DNA of 64,000 nucleotides from Styela clava (GCF_964204865.1 NC_135262.1:6324001-6388000); one strand, 5' to 3'. Numbered from the stretch's first letter, positions 14,101-25,058 are shown. The notes: a model not told the origin generated them from the sequence alone. Numbers and translations are program-made.

Positions 14101-16417
14101 ATCCATGTCCACATAAGTAAGTGGAGACGAATGGATAATGATTTTAAATGCAGTGGCCTTATGCTCACAAGTATTGTTTTTGTGCGATATACTCATGGAT
14201 ATGATATCAAAACTGAATTTCGTTTTGTACTTCATTATAAAATACAGCAAAAAGTGCAGATGTAATAAAAAAAAACATTATTTGATACTGAAGGCCTAAA
14301 TTGGGATAAGTCTTTGTCGTATTTTCGCTGTTCAGCCATTTTGCTGCTAATGAATGTAAAACTTTGAAGTATTGGTGTAGTCCGACGACATCGTTGAGAT
14401 GCGGCCACGGAACCATGGCACGGTGCGAATTTTTAATTTTGAAGACGTAATCACACAGGAATCAAAGTGAAAAACGAATTCTATAGAGCACACAGAATTT
14501 TTTTGACATAAGTAAAAGTAATAACCTTCCAGCGTCAATAACAATTATAAACCACTAAAAGTTTCGAAGCATTTGATCCCTTATTTAACAGAAAAGCAAT
14601 TTTTTTCACAACAAGACGAAAATGCAAATGACAACGTTAGCCTATAACGCAAGAACTTAAGGCTCGTGCGGCCCCCCTGATATTCCCTCGCGGACCCCTG
14701 TTTGAGAACCACTGCTATAGTATGATGGTAATTAAGATCTCATAACAATTCGAATATTCAAATTATTTGGGGGATTGGCTAATAATTATTATCACACGAA
14801 ACGTCAATCAACATTATCATCGTTATCAACAATATCGATATATATTAGACAAAGCAAAATCAAACTAAACTTTGATCTGAGATATTGCAAAACATTAATA
14901 TGGATTCACTCATCTAATCTATTTTTAATGTATTCTATTTCAAAAATGGGCGATCCGGTTTTGGAATAAACAATCAATTGACATACGTGTCAATTTGTGG
15001 TGGGGAATGCTGCGTGGAAGTTTTTCATTGTTAGTCTCGCGATCTTGGTTCGTGCCCAGATGTTCATTGCTGTTAACTGGATTGTGAACTGGTCGACTTG
15101 GCTACTAAAAGCTGACACTAAGAAATGTCATTGCCAAATAGTAGACTTGTAGTTTAACTTATAAACTTCGTTTTATATTTTTATTTGTTAGGTGAATCGT
15201 CTGTACGATTGGTGGTAAATTGGATAGCCTTATGTAACAGCGCAATGAATCCTGCCCTGTATGCTTTATTGAGCAAAGCTTTTCGCCAGGGATATTTGAA
15301 AGTGTTATTCAGAATCCTACGGACCATATTATGTAGAGGTTGCGTATGTAGGAAATTGTTGAACAACAAACTTCATAATTACAGGTAAAAATAATAATTT
15401 GTGCAATATTTTTAAATAGTGAACAGAAATTTTGCGTGTGTGACGTCATAATTTAATTTAGGTGACCCGTGACATTCTCCCAGAACTTTGTACTTTTTGA
15501 ATCTTAATACTCTTTATACGGTACATGCCCGCCGTTTGGAATATACTGTTTGAAGGGTCTTTATGAATATACCTTTCATTTAATACAAGTTCATGCATCT
15601 GAAACGAATAACTGGTTAACTCCATATTGGACTGGAAGTGGTAACCGGTCGAGAGGCCGCGTTTCGTCATATGATTGCGCCGTCATATCAGCTATCATTT
15701 ATCCCGAGTTAAATATGAACTTCATATCCTACTTTGCAAATTTTAATATGATGTGTTATTCATTTCAGTCTCAGTTCCAGTAGGACATTTCCAACGAAAA
15801 GCAGTCGCGAAATCATAGGTAAAGACAGATTAAGGCTGCGAAGTTTGGCGACATCAAATTTTATTTTAAGTGGACGAGCTTCTATCGGCAGTGAATTGCC
15901 AGTTTCTACACTTGGCTTACCAGAAACAAAGCTTCAAACAAGGAGAAGGCAGAATCAAAAAGGGAAGAGATGGAAGCGAATTTCACGGGCCGTTAGCGCC
16001 GAAATATTGCCACCGCAAGGAGTTGTAGAATCAAGAGTCAGCGTTATGCTCACTCCTCCATCAATAGATGAAACTGTTAAAGGAAGCGCTCAGAGTTCAG
16101 TCGTTGCGCAAACTTCTAAAGATGATACTCCCAAATGCGATTCTAGTGCGAATGAAAATTCTAAAAACAATATGTCGCTTTTACAAAGTATATCTATAAA
16201 CGTTTCTGTTGATAACGGCTTGAACGGAGATGAAAAACCGGTTTCGCCGACGAAAAAGAAATTTGTTCCACTGTTAGAGCAATTAGAAAAAGATAGTGAT
16301 ATGTTTACGGAACAGGGTATTTACATCGGAGAAACCAGCCCAAAACGTAAATTTCCGTCGGTTTCAAAAGAAAATTCACAGATTAAACAAAACAAAGGAT
16401 CTATGGATAAATCTTAG
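8134..16417 (+). CDS. Rhodopsin-class (class A) G-protein-coupled receptor, 589 aa, 8 exons
   Basis: Exons are 8134-8313, 9490-9596, 9917-10009, 10698-10894, 11721-11913, 12763-12920, 15192-15384 and 15769-16417. All junctions are GT-AG and phases close. Seven hydrophobic segments are visible. Class A landmarks are GN at 50-51 (TM1), the TM2 Asp79, Cys112 (3.25) paired with Cys214 in loop 2, NRY at 136-138 in place of DRY, CWAP at 291-294 in TM6 and NPALY at 329-333 in TM7. Cys112 lies exactly 25 residues before Arg137, as the family numbering requires. The N-terminus is Asn/Ser/Thr-rich with NxS/T sites and has no cleavable signal. After TM7 comes a very long tail of about 255 residues, rich in Ser and Lys, encoded mostly by the last exon. 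NRY with CWAP recalls melatonin receptors and the Tre1/moody/GPR84 relatives. The ligand is unknown and the subfamily is inference. Confidence 0.92.
11044..11368. mobile_element. hAT-type MITE in GPCR intron 4
   Basis: The left end is caggggttcccaaactgggt and the right end is the inverted match gagtttgggaaaccttg. Candidate 8-bp target duplications tgacagaa (11036-11043) and tgatagac (11369-11376) match at 6 of 8 bases. The subterminal stretch aattatccaaagggtaac is typical of the 'cccaaactgg' hAT group. It has no coding capacity. Confidence 0.8.
12073..12172. repeat. Tandem duplication, two copies of about 51 bp
   Basis: Two adjacent copies of a unit containing gaaatttgctattagtataa and ending in attcaaaactta differ at only a few positions. 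They lie in GPCR intron 5. Confidence 0.85.
12280..12642. mobile_element. hAT-type MITE in GPCR intron 5
   Basis: It starts cagcgtttctttaac and ends gtttgagaaacactg, which are imperfect inverted repeats. The interior near each end carries cgcggcacg / ccgcggaac. Flanks cactcgag (12272-12279) and cactatag (12643-12650) match at 6 of 8 bases, consistent with an aged target duplication. No transposase is present. Confidence 0.8.
14375..14530. repeat. Dispersed repeat, copy 1 (second copy at 29345-29490)
   Basis: It shares gcggccacggaaccatggca, atttttaattttga, gacgt-atcacaca and aagtgaaaaacgaat in the same order with 29345-29490. It lies in the long GPCR intron 6. Confidence 0.75.
14671..14715 (+). 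mobile_element. Right end of a hAT element (fragment)
   Basis: The sequence ctcgcggacccctgtttgag followed by aaccactg is a classic hAT right terminus. I did not find a matching left end with a shared 8-bp flank, so only the fragment is called. It lies in GPCR intron 6. Confidence 0.6.
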
Positions 16418-17516
16418 GAAAATATAAAAAACCACATACACAGAATATGATAGAAAGCAACACTTTCAACTCGTCAGTTTGTTTGTTTTCTTTCATTCTG
16501 ATGCTTTTCGCCAAAACGTGACATGTTTCCTAAACCCCGGGTCATGGGTCATTCAAGACTAGTCAATAACTGAGCACAGTTTCATTGGCCATTAGTTGAT
16601 GTCGAGTCCGAAACATTCTGTCTAAACTAGACGACTTGAGTCACTGTAGGTCTTTGATAAACGGTGACTCGCGGCAATGCCTCGAGCTCTATAAGATAGT
16701 ATACCGTCAGAAATTAAATTAAAGTATTATTACATCGAAACACAGGTAGAGTACTCTTAATATTTTCAAACAATCGCACTGGCTTTGTTTGCATCATTAC
16801 GATGCACAGCTGCAACTATTATTGATTATGCACATATGATTTTATCGGATGAGGTGATTTTCGTCGTATCGAATTAACATTAGTTATGTGCTCCTGTTTT
16901 TTTTTTAAATCTATTTTTATTCGTTTACTTGTTCACAAATACTAATTCGTTTATTTTATCTATATTGCATTTTTCTTTGGATGTATTAAAAAGTGTTGAA
17001 TTTTTATAACTGGATTTATTTATTGATTCGCTGATTCGGGTAAAAAATCTGTCTATGTATCTATTACCAAAACTATTGGTGTTTATATACAACTAACTAG
17101 ATTACACGCACAAATGAATATAATTTCATATATTTAAAATCCCAAACGTCATCATTAATCAGAAAGACAGCAGTCCTTTTGTAAACAACCACCTTCGGTT
17201 GAAGAGAATATTTCACAAACAATACCAGCAGAATAAATTAATTAGATTAAAAACAATCCTGATCTGGTGGACGCGGTTTTATCGTGTGTGAATGTCCGGA
17301 GTAGTGGTCTATAAAAGATCTCCACTCCCTCAATTTGTACAAATTATATAAGACTGATCATACAAGACTAGATGTTGAATTCTTCCGATTCTTGGATCAA
17401 CATCGATATCCCAGTATCCACAGGCCATTAGCCTTGTCAAAGATATTTCATTTCTCGTAATTAATTCAGGATAACACGCGTTTTTTTTATATAAATATAT
17501 TTGAAATCACACAGAA
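16418..17516. other. Spacer between two convergent genes (GPCR and the unrecognised minus-strand gene)
   Basis: This is the 3' flank of the GPCR and of the minus-strand gene. It holds AT-rich sequence with attaaa-type hexamers near 16715 that could serve as a poly(A) signal, and a gactcgag-like motif block at 16590-16690 related to copies near 38650, 44600 and 63150. I see no gene in it. Confidence 0.5.
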
Positions 17517-19937
17517 AAACTCAAATTCTGCAAAACCACAGAGTCAGTTATAAAATATTCGCCATTGTAAGGCTCATTTTTGATTTCGCACAATTCCTCT
17601 TCGAATTTATTAAGGAAAATTCTATACAATGGCAACAATTCCCGCAGACCTTCAAGTTGTTCTCGGATATCTGTAAGTTCTTCCTCAAGTTGAAGTTAGT
17701 TGTTGGATTTCTTAGAACGACAACAATTCGGGGTGAAGAACTTTTTAATTTTATGGAACACATTCTTCTTTTGAATGACAAATTAATTTTCAGAGAGTCT
17801 TTTTAACAAAACAATGTTCTCCATATTAATAACATAAAGTTCATTCTTTTTATAAAATCATTACTTTTCATTATGTAATATATACAAAACACCGTAATGA
17901 AACGCTACGTCAGAAACACAAATTTGAGACTAAAAAAAATACAACAACTAATTAATATGTAACTTACATTTTCAGTTTTTATTTCCATTTTGATAAAAAG
18001 TTTCCTTCGCTCCAATCGACTCATCTTACAAACAATATCATATATTTCATCTGTGGTATTTTTCATCTGAAAAGATGCAAACACAATAAGAGGTGGACAG
18101 GATGCATTTTTTGCGAGATCTATCCATACAGGTAAGATTCGGATTTGTATTGAAATTAAAAAGGAAGCATTTTTACAAAAATTGCGATTTTGCGATAAAG
18201 AATTTTGTATCATTCGCTTTGAAGACTGAAAAATAAAAATGATCAATCCGATCAAGTGATTGAACTAACATGTATATGATCTCACATACAATTTCAAGCT
18301 TTCAATATAATACATCTTTGTACAAAGTATTATTGTACAACTTACCCAATTCAAACAGTTTTCGGATTTTGAACACCAGACATTTTGCTGCAATTTTTGC
18401 GATAATTCAAATTCATAGTTTATTTTTGCACCCGTATTTATTGCTTCAAGTTTCGTTGCTAGAAACAAAGAGAAAGAAAAAGGTCATTAACTTTCGAACC
18501 AAGGGCAAAATGCATTCGGTTTATACCCAAGCCCGTCGAGCCAGTGAACAAATCGAAAACTATATATTCAATGTATATGTACAATGAAATGCGTTATAAG
18601 CTAACTCCATTACCTTTCAAAGTGTCAGTGGATTCTGACAATTTTGAGAAAACTTCCCTATGATCGTAATCCACCGATATTCCGCCAATAACGGAAAAAA
18701 CCTCCCCCGAACGTGTAATAAACGCCGGCACTGGGGTTAACAAGATGTCCTTCCCATTAATGTGGAATATCTGAAACAAAGTTGGTTAATACATAATATG
18801 TTAGACGACGAAGCAAAAAACAGAATAGTAAATGATATTGAATAAAAAAAAAATACCGAATCGTCTTCAAATGGGTCTTTCAACTCGAAAGTTAAGTTGT
18901 CAAAAATAGAAAAAATTGGTTCGGGCAATGTCACCGAAGACAATGAGATTTCCACAGCTGTAGCACGAATTTGATTTGAATCTTCGTCATTGCCATCTGT
19001 CGTATTTTCTACATCAGTGTAAGTCTTTAACAAAAAATATCACTTCAAATATATCATAAAATTCAAATATTTTTTCGCCGTACATATATCTACGTTGCAC
19101 AAGCATAAAAAATAATTATTTACAAATATATATACCTTGTCAGATCTAATTCCTGAAGAATAAGAAGAGTTGAATTTTTCTTGTGCTTTTCTCTTGCATT
19201 TTTCCGTATCCAAGTGAATTTCCGAATATCGACATCCAGTGTTCGTTTCTTTTTCAGGTATTTGACAAGGTATTTATCTTTGTGAATATCGCTAATGATT
19301 TCGTCAGATGAAACTTTCTCTACCTCACATTTGTTTACTAAAGAGACCACACGGTCACGAACTTCAATATTTACAACTGTGCTTTCTAGTCGAGTTGTTT
19401 CTGTCCTCTCTGCTGGCGGGCCATGAAGATTTTTAAATTCTACCTGTAGAAAAAATCAAATGGCTTTCAGTAAAAATTTTTCAAGTATTGCTTAACAAGT
19501 AAGAGAAAGCTACTTCAAATAAGTAATATATATACTACTATAAATCTATGAATAGCAAGTCACATGTGTATTCAAATTATTCGGGTGTTAACCATTCCTG
19601 TGAAAATTTGGTTTCGGAACAGAATTTGAACAGCATAAAGTTGATTTTAACATACCTCTGTTGAAAACTGTTGTTGTAGTTGGTTTTTTTGGAGGCAGTC
19701 AACCCTCGTTGATATAGCTGATTTTTCTTTGCTATTGGATGCTCCTTTTGACTCCGGAGCATTGAAGCGATCTATGAGGGATCGGACTGTCCAGATCGAA
19801 TTATCTCTAGGACAAAAATCCATCTTTATTCTTTTCCTGGGAGGGGTCAACAATGGAATCATACGAGAACCATTGGACGATGGATAAGGCGACGTTTTTA
19901 CAGTGACAAAATTGTCACACGAGGATCTGTTGCTCAT
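17517..19937 (-). CDS. Unrecognised protein, about 490 aa, 7 exons, acidic coiled-coil C-terminus
   Basis: Exons in transcription order are 19656-19937, 19136-19443, 18857-19024, 18614-18770, 18346-18458, 17968-18225 and 17517-17693, all with GT-AG borders. Phases agree for 1 to 2 and for 3 through 7. Exon 2 ends in phase 2 while exon 3 starts in phase 0, so a micro-exon, a frameshift or a wrong border lies between them. The start ATG has no in-frame alternative upstream in exon 1. The N-terminus is Ser/Pro-rich with a basic PPRKRIK stretch that could be a nuclear signal. A Lys/Arg-rich part follows (KYLKKKRT, TWIRKNAREKHKK), then a mostly hydrophilic middle and a short Leu/Glu-rich helix (EELTDIREQLEGLRELL) before the end. 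No signal peptide or membrane segment is seen. I do not recognise the family; a nuclear or structural protein is a guess. Confidence 0.7.
17794..17927. repeat. 134-bp near-identical repeat, copy 1
   Basis: This segment (gagtctttttaacaaaacaa to gaaacacaaatttg) recurs at 20774-20907 in the same orientation with only about five differences. It lies in the last intron of the minus-strand gene. Confidence 0.9.
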
Positions 19938-20773
19938 CGTTCAGGTGGGGTTCTGGTGAAATAGTAGACTAATCTTGAGTACTAGCACAAATAATAGCTG
20001 CAAACAAAATAATCTTTTAATCTTCTGCAAATGTTGGCACTTGGCATCAACAAAGTTTATACTTTCAGCCCAGATCTAGAAGCCTACAGTTTTAACTATT
20101 TGGTTGAGGTAAATACCAGCAGTCCTTGCATCTTTTGGATTGGATCTTTCAAAGAAAGTTAGGATTGAGAAATGAAGAAGCATCTCTTAGCAACAGCCGT
20201 TGTCAAGAATCTTTGTGAATCTGTTTCGTCACAATGTCGATGTCGTCATGTATTGCATGATGACATATTTGCAGTATCCGGAAAAACAATTAACTAGATT
20301 TCGGTCCTATCATTAAGCACAAAGTAGCCATGTAAAACCATTTGCTGAAGTGTTGTTGTGAGTGGACACAAACGACTAAATGTATCATGCAGTTAGATCC
20401 AATCCACCGGGTTTGGGCACGCATCGATCCAAGTGGTATAAGATGACGGAATGACGTCGTATTCTCATGAATTAACATACAAATTCAAAATTTTAAGAAA
20501 AAAGTTTGGATTTCATAAAAATTAAATAGCAAAACTTTCTTCGACAACAACCAGCAAACTAATGACAACGACATAGCATTCAAAAGGCCACTATACTACA
20601 AGATAATTGCTAAAGAGTAGTTGGTTTTACCGGATTTTATAAAGAGGTCTCTATTCAAATTTTACATCATTACAAATTGTGACGAAACAAACTCACAAAA
20701 GTGCTTGACAACTACGGTTGCTACGATAATTCTGCAGTTTTCAAACAATTTCCAAAATTGTTTTTAATCTTCA

Positions 20774-20907
20774 GAAAGTCTTTTTAACAAAACAATGTTC
20801 TCCATATTAATAACATAAAATTCATTCTTCTTATAAAATCATTACTTTTCATTGTGTAATATATACAAAACACCGTAATGAAACGCTACGTCAGAAACAC
20901 AAATTTG
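20774..20907. repeat. 134-bp near-identical repeat, copy 2
   Basis: Same orientation as 17794-17927, about 2.98 kb away. It lies about 840 bp upstream of the start codon of the minus-strand gene. Similarity stops abruptly at both ends. Confidence 0.9.
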
Positions 20908-21038
20908 CTGTTTTGACAATTTCAAACGTAATATTAGTAAGTAATCCAAAGATAACGTTTTTCATATTTATCTCGGGCGAAAGAAAAGCCGATATTCATA
21001 TGCCGGGCTTCATTATCTCGTCCGGATGTTGAGTTGGG

Positions 21039-21061
21039 TAGGTATATATATATATATATAG
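21039..21061. repeat. TA dinucleotide microsatellite
   Basis: An uninterrupted run of about eleven TA units. Confidence 0.9.
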
Positions 21062-21932
21062 TTATGAGATTAGCTGACCTGTGCTCCCAATATACAAAAA
21101 CTAAATCCCACTGCTCCTCAGAGTCAGGAGTCAAGATCATCTCACTATTAGTTAAACCCGAATATCGTCAATATCATACCCGAACTAGATCGCGTGTTTT
21201 ATAACAATTTTGTATGATTTTTCTTCTACTTTCTAGCTGCAACTATTTCGCTTGAGTTCCCGGATAAACTCTCAACGTCGTGAAAATATTCATCTAAATC
21301 AAAGAATGGTTCGTTTGTTCCAATCGAGCAAGACGAGAAAATAAAAATAGCTCTCGGAGTGCTTACTATAACCGGTATGTTTTTATATGTCATTCCCACT
21401 ATGAACATAGGTACAATGTATTTTGAAATTTAAAGCATTTTATGAACCTGTATAACACACAGTATATAATAAACTTGATTGAATCATGAATATATATATA
21501 TATCAGAAGCATCGTTCCAGCATAGTGTTTATTCGCGATATATATCGGTGTGGCCTGAATAAAGCAATGTCCGATCAAGTGAAGTTCATTTACATCTATA
21601 TGCCTCAGATACAGGGTTACTTTTGTGTAGCTTTGGTATCAATACTGCATTCGTCAATGCCAAAAGTCTCAATGAAATATGCTTCAGTAAATTTGGTAGC
21701 CTACATGGCAGTGTGGCATATAGTTTTTAAATTAAATTTCTCCGTGATCACGGAGAATTATTATAGATTAATCAGATCACAACGTAAAAATGTCTCTGCT
21801 AATATAATTTCTCACTTTTTTTGTTTCTCGAATTACATTGGTGTCAGATGGTGTTGGAGTAGATTAGACTCCATAATTAACCATCAGTGTTCCTTCCAAT
21901 TTATACGATATTTACACTTATTATCAATTCAG

Positions 21933-22222
21933 GTACAGCAAAGCACGACGGAGGTACATATTGTTGTCTCGACACAGTAGGCGACGATCTCCAACATAGT
22001 CCATCTGGCTCACCTCACAGCACACCACATTGCTTCTCGCTTAAAATCAAATCACAGTCGTTCACAAAACCCGCATCTCCCTCTAGTGGCGGCGGTAGTG
22101 GTGGAGCATCAGCGGCAGTTATCATTATCATTATTGTAATCCTGGTCTTGGTTGTAGGTGTCTGGTATTTCCGACGTAAAAGAAGAAATTATGGATTGCT
22201 AAGTGACGAGGTTGTAGCTTAA
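21933..22222 (+). CDS. Terminal exon of a single-pass membrane protein, possibly Ig-like (partial)
   Basis: The exon follows a good acceptor (ttatcaattcag) at 21921-21932 and reads in one frame to a TAA at 22220. It begins with residues KHDGGTYCC, which resemble the D-x-G-x-Y-x-C F-strand of an immunoglobulin V-type domain. A Ser/Gly-rich stalk follows, then a strongly hydrophobic segment rich in Ile and Val (about 20 residues), then RRKRR as a stop-transfer signal. The short cytoplasmic tail carries YGLL, which fits a YxxPhi sorting motif. This predicts a type I plasma-membrane protein. The upstream exons were not found, so the start coordinate is only this exon and the ligand domain is inferred from one motif. 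Confidence 0.5.
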
Positions 22223-22596
22223 TGGCAGTTTAGCATTCTTCTTTAGATTTTTAACAAAATGTTTTTTTGACGAACAGTTTATATACATACACACGAATAA
22301 TCTAAGTTTTCGCTTTCTAGTGAATATGTTTAGATATATCTAGCCATAAACTACGTTGATCATATAATTATGTCTGGCCTTAGCAGGATAAATGTTTTAA
22401 GTCGTTTGAGATTTCTCAATTCTACGGTAGGTACACCATCTGTGCTAATCATTTTCGTGCTGTGTTTTTAAATATTTGTATAAATCATTTCCTTTTTTGG
22501 TATTTTTTTTATACGGTTATGTACAATCGAGCATTTTAACATAGCCTAACACGTGTGGCAAGATAGCTCATTGGAATCACTGTTAAGGGGCTAAAT

Positions 22597-22882
22597 CAGA
22601 CACAGGCAAACTACGGCCCGCGAGCCAAATCCGGCCCATTAGGCAATATAACCTGGTCCGCCTGATACTTCCACAACCAAATTAAAACGTAAAAAGGTAG
22701 CGTAATTTAAACGCGTAAAGGTAAATTAAAGCGTAAAAAATAGCTCAAGAAATTTGTTGAGGTTGCGATTAAATTTAGTTTTGGCACGAGGCTTATTGTT
22801 GTCGTAACACTGTAAATATTGTTCATAAAATGTAACTTTTACGTCACACGTGGCCCCTGGTCCAAAAACTTTGCCACCCCTG
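22597..22882 (+). mobile_element. hAT-type MITE, 'ggcccgcg' family, copy 1
   Basis: It begins cagacacaggcaaactacgg followed by cccgcgagccaaatccggcc and ends ctttgccacccctg, the inverted form of the start. The flanks ggctaaat (22589-22596) and gtctaaat (22883-22890) match at 7 of 8 bases, a hAT-size target duplication. It has no coding capacity. Confidence 0.88.
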
Positions 22883-23785
22883 GTCTAAATTCACCGAGTT
22901 TATCGCATTATTGTCTGCGTATAACAATTTTCAGAGTTATGACGTCTTGATAGTCTGACACATTTCCGAGTTTCATAGTGTCACAGTTCGACAGTGGTAA
23001 TAGTTCCGATCAGTGTTTTCAAGTCTATAGTTCCACGTTTCTTGATTGGTGTAGATCGGAATTAGTGCTGTAGTGAAGAACCGCCTTTAGATCGTGACGA
23101 CCATTTGCAAATCAATCGACCTGTAAAATAAGATTTTAGAAATGACAAGTGTCTTAATTTTGTTTTATGCAAAAAGTTTTGAGTTTGCAAAAATATTTTT
23201 TACAAATACCAAAACAAGCCATGCTTCGTGTTGCAAACTAGAAAAACGAGGTTGATGTTTTAATATTTTACCTGCTTCAAGTTATTGCTAAATGATATTT
23301 TGTAGATTTGATGTCCACAACGCTTCCGTCGTTCCTGTTAAAATAAAGAAAAATTCAGTTTCAACAAAGCTTTATGTTACGAACTAGACAAACAAGAATG
23401 TTTTTACTCTACACTCTTATTCATCCAGTTCAAGTTGCAAAACACAGGTTGTACATCAATTTTAGAATGGGAATAAGTTAATAATATACAACAAAATATA
23501 ATTATATACCAGAGAGTCAAGTGACAAGTGTCCAATATTCTTTCCTCGAGTACGTGATAATATTTTTGATAAATACCATTAACAGATTTGTGTAGCAAAC
23601 AAGACTAAACAAGAATGATTGAGCTTTATACCTGCCATGGTCTTTGCCTAATGATAATTTGTAGATCTGATGTCAACCCCAGTTTCACGAAGCTTCTGGC
23701 TTTCCTCTAAAGTCGAATAAGAAAAAAATTCAGTTTCAACAAACTACCTTTGACGAATGCTCACAGCTACTAAAGTGCTCTAATC

Positions 23786-24460
23786 CAGTGTGTGCAAATT
23801 ACGGCCCGCGGCCGGATCCGGCCATCCGGAGTGTTTCATATGTGTTAAACGCAGCCCCTGCAAGAATAAATGGTTTGACGCAGCCAGCAAAAGAGTAAAA
23901 ATGGTTAGACCTAGCACCTGCAAAAATTGTTAGATGCAGCCTCTCCAAAAAAGTGGTTAGATCTAGTCTGCAAAAAAATAGTAAAATTGATTAAACTCAG
24001 CCTGTAAAAAATTGTAAAAGCTGTTAGTCCCACTCCCAGCCTGCAAATCTTGGTAAAAACGGTTAGACAGAGCCTGCAAAAAATGGGAAAAACGGTTGAA
24101 CAGAGCCTGCAAAAAATGGTAAAAATGGTTAGATGCCTGCCTGCAAAAAATGGTGAAAACGGTTAGATGCCTGCCTGCAAAAAATGGTAAAAACGGTTAG
24201 ATGCCTGCCTGCGAAAAATGGTAAAAACGGTTAGATGCCCGCCTGCAAAAAAATGGTGAAAACGGTTGACCCAGCCTGCAAAAAAAATAGTAAAATGTTT
24301 AGATCCAGCCTGCAAAAAAATGATTAGATGCAGCCAGCAAAAAATGGTTAGATGTAGCAAGCAAAGAAAATAGATACAGCCAGCAAAAATGGTTAAATGC
24401 AGCCAGCAAAAAATGGTTAAATGCAATCAGCGAAAATGGTTAAATGCAGCCTGCAAACAA
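23786..24460. repeat. Minisatellite of about 28-35 bp units joined to a hAT-like end
   Basis: The block opens with a hAT-like end (cagtgtgtgcaaattacggc ccgcgg). From about 23860 it runs through roughly 20 imperfect units of the form ggttagatgcagcctgcaaa plus aaatggtaaaaac. The centre (24126-24265) has four or five units of about 34 bp that are nearly identical, while the edges are more diverged, as expected if the array grows from the middle. Confidence 0.85.
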
Positions 24461-24625
24461 TGTTAAAAAGCGCCGACGTCAAGACAAAAAGAACATAGAT
24501 AGGCAGTAAATTCCAGGCACAAACTTATATCTGCTCTCCAAAGTAAAAACTCAAGGCAATCAAACTACTGCTGTATAAAATAATGTACCCTCTCTAGCAA
24601 GGCTCGATGAACAAGGTCAAATATG

Positions 24626-24735
24626 GGTGCTCCCGAAGTATTCGTACCAAGATGGTGCACAACCTGAACATAGTACGTGTACCAGGTTAGGGTTCAGGTT
24701 GTGCATCATCTTGGTAACAATACTTCCGGAGCGCC
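24626..24735. mobile_element. Short palindromic MITE, copy 1
   Basis: It starts ggtgctcccgaagtat and ends atacttccggagcgcc. Longer inner arms (accaagatggtgcacaacct and its inverse) make almost the whole 110 bp a hairpin. Flanks caaatatg (24618-24625) and gaaatatg (24736-24743) match at 7 of 8 bases. Relatives lie at 32222, 42037, 44844 and 60641. Confidence 0.85.
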
Positions 24736-24751
24736 GAAATATGATCTACAG

Positions 24752-25058
24752 CAGACATGGGGAAAGCACGGCCCGTGGGCCAAATCAGGCGCGTTGGGTA
24801 CCTCAATCTGGACCGCCTGATGCTGCCACAATCAAACCGAAATCGAATTTAGAAGCTTTAGCTGAAATGAACGCAAGGAATTTGTTAATATTGCGATAAC
24901 ATTTATTTTGGGCACGGGGCTTATTGTTTTCCACCTTTGCTTTGTAACACTGTTGATATTGTTCATAAAATGTATTTTTTTAAGTCACACTTTTATGGCC
25001 CGTCAATCTAGGTAGGCAAAATTTTTTAACCCCGGTTCAAAAACCTTGCTACCCTCTA
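24752..25058 (+). mobile_element. hAT-type MITE, 'ggcccgcg' family, copy 2
   Basis: It begins cagacatggggaaagcacgg and ends ccttgctaccctcta. It shares the internal order of copy 1 (accgcctgatgctgccacaa, aggaatttgttaatattgcg, ttcataaaatgta). The flanks atctacag (24744-24751) and atctatag (25059-25066) match at 7 of 8 bases. It sits only 8 bases beyond the target duplication of the palindromic MITE at 24626. Confidence 0.87.

Larger units (their letters stand above)
19938..21932. other. Intergenic region upstream of the unrecognised gene
   Basis: This should contain the promoter of the minus-strand gene that starts at 19937. It also holds the second 134-bp repeat copy (20774-20907) and a TA dinucleotide run at 21039-21061. 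A minus-strand open stretch at 21226-21380 and a plus-strand open stretch at 21486-21980 are not supported by splice context, so I do not call them as genes. Upstream exons of the membrane protein ending at 22222 should also lie here but could not be identified. Confidence 0.4.

Noticed and set aside
21226-21380. Minus-strand open stretch ending in ARK-stop, possible last exon
   Set aside because: It has a weak acceptor and plausible amino-acid mix, but no upstream exon could be found, so it is not supported.
21486-21980. 164-residue plus-strand open frame
   Set aside because: Composition is typical of AT-rich chance frames (many Ile, Tyr, Lys), and it overlaps the better-supported terminal exon in another frame. 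A second frame here looks weakly like a signal peptide but has no convincing downstream donor.
24163-24426. 87-residue minus-strand frame with repeated FAG/HLTIF
   Set aside because: It is a translation of the minisatellite. The protein repeats simply mirror the DNA units.
23786-24460. CRISPR-like array
   Set aside because: Units are contiguous and imperfect with no unique spacers, and the genome is eukaryotic. It is a minisatellite.
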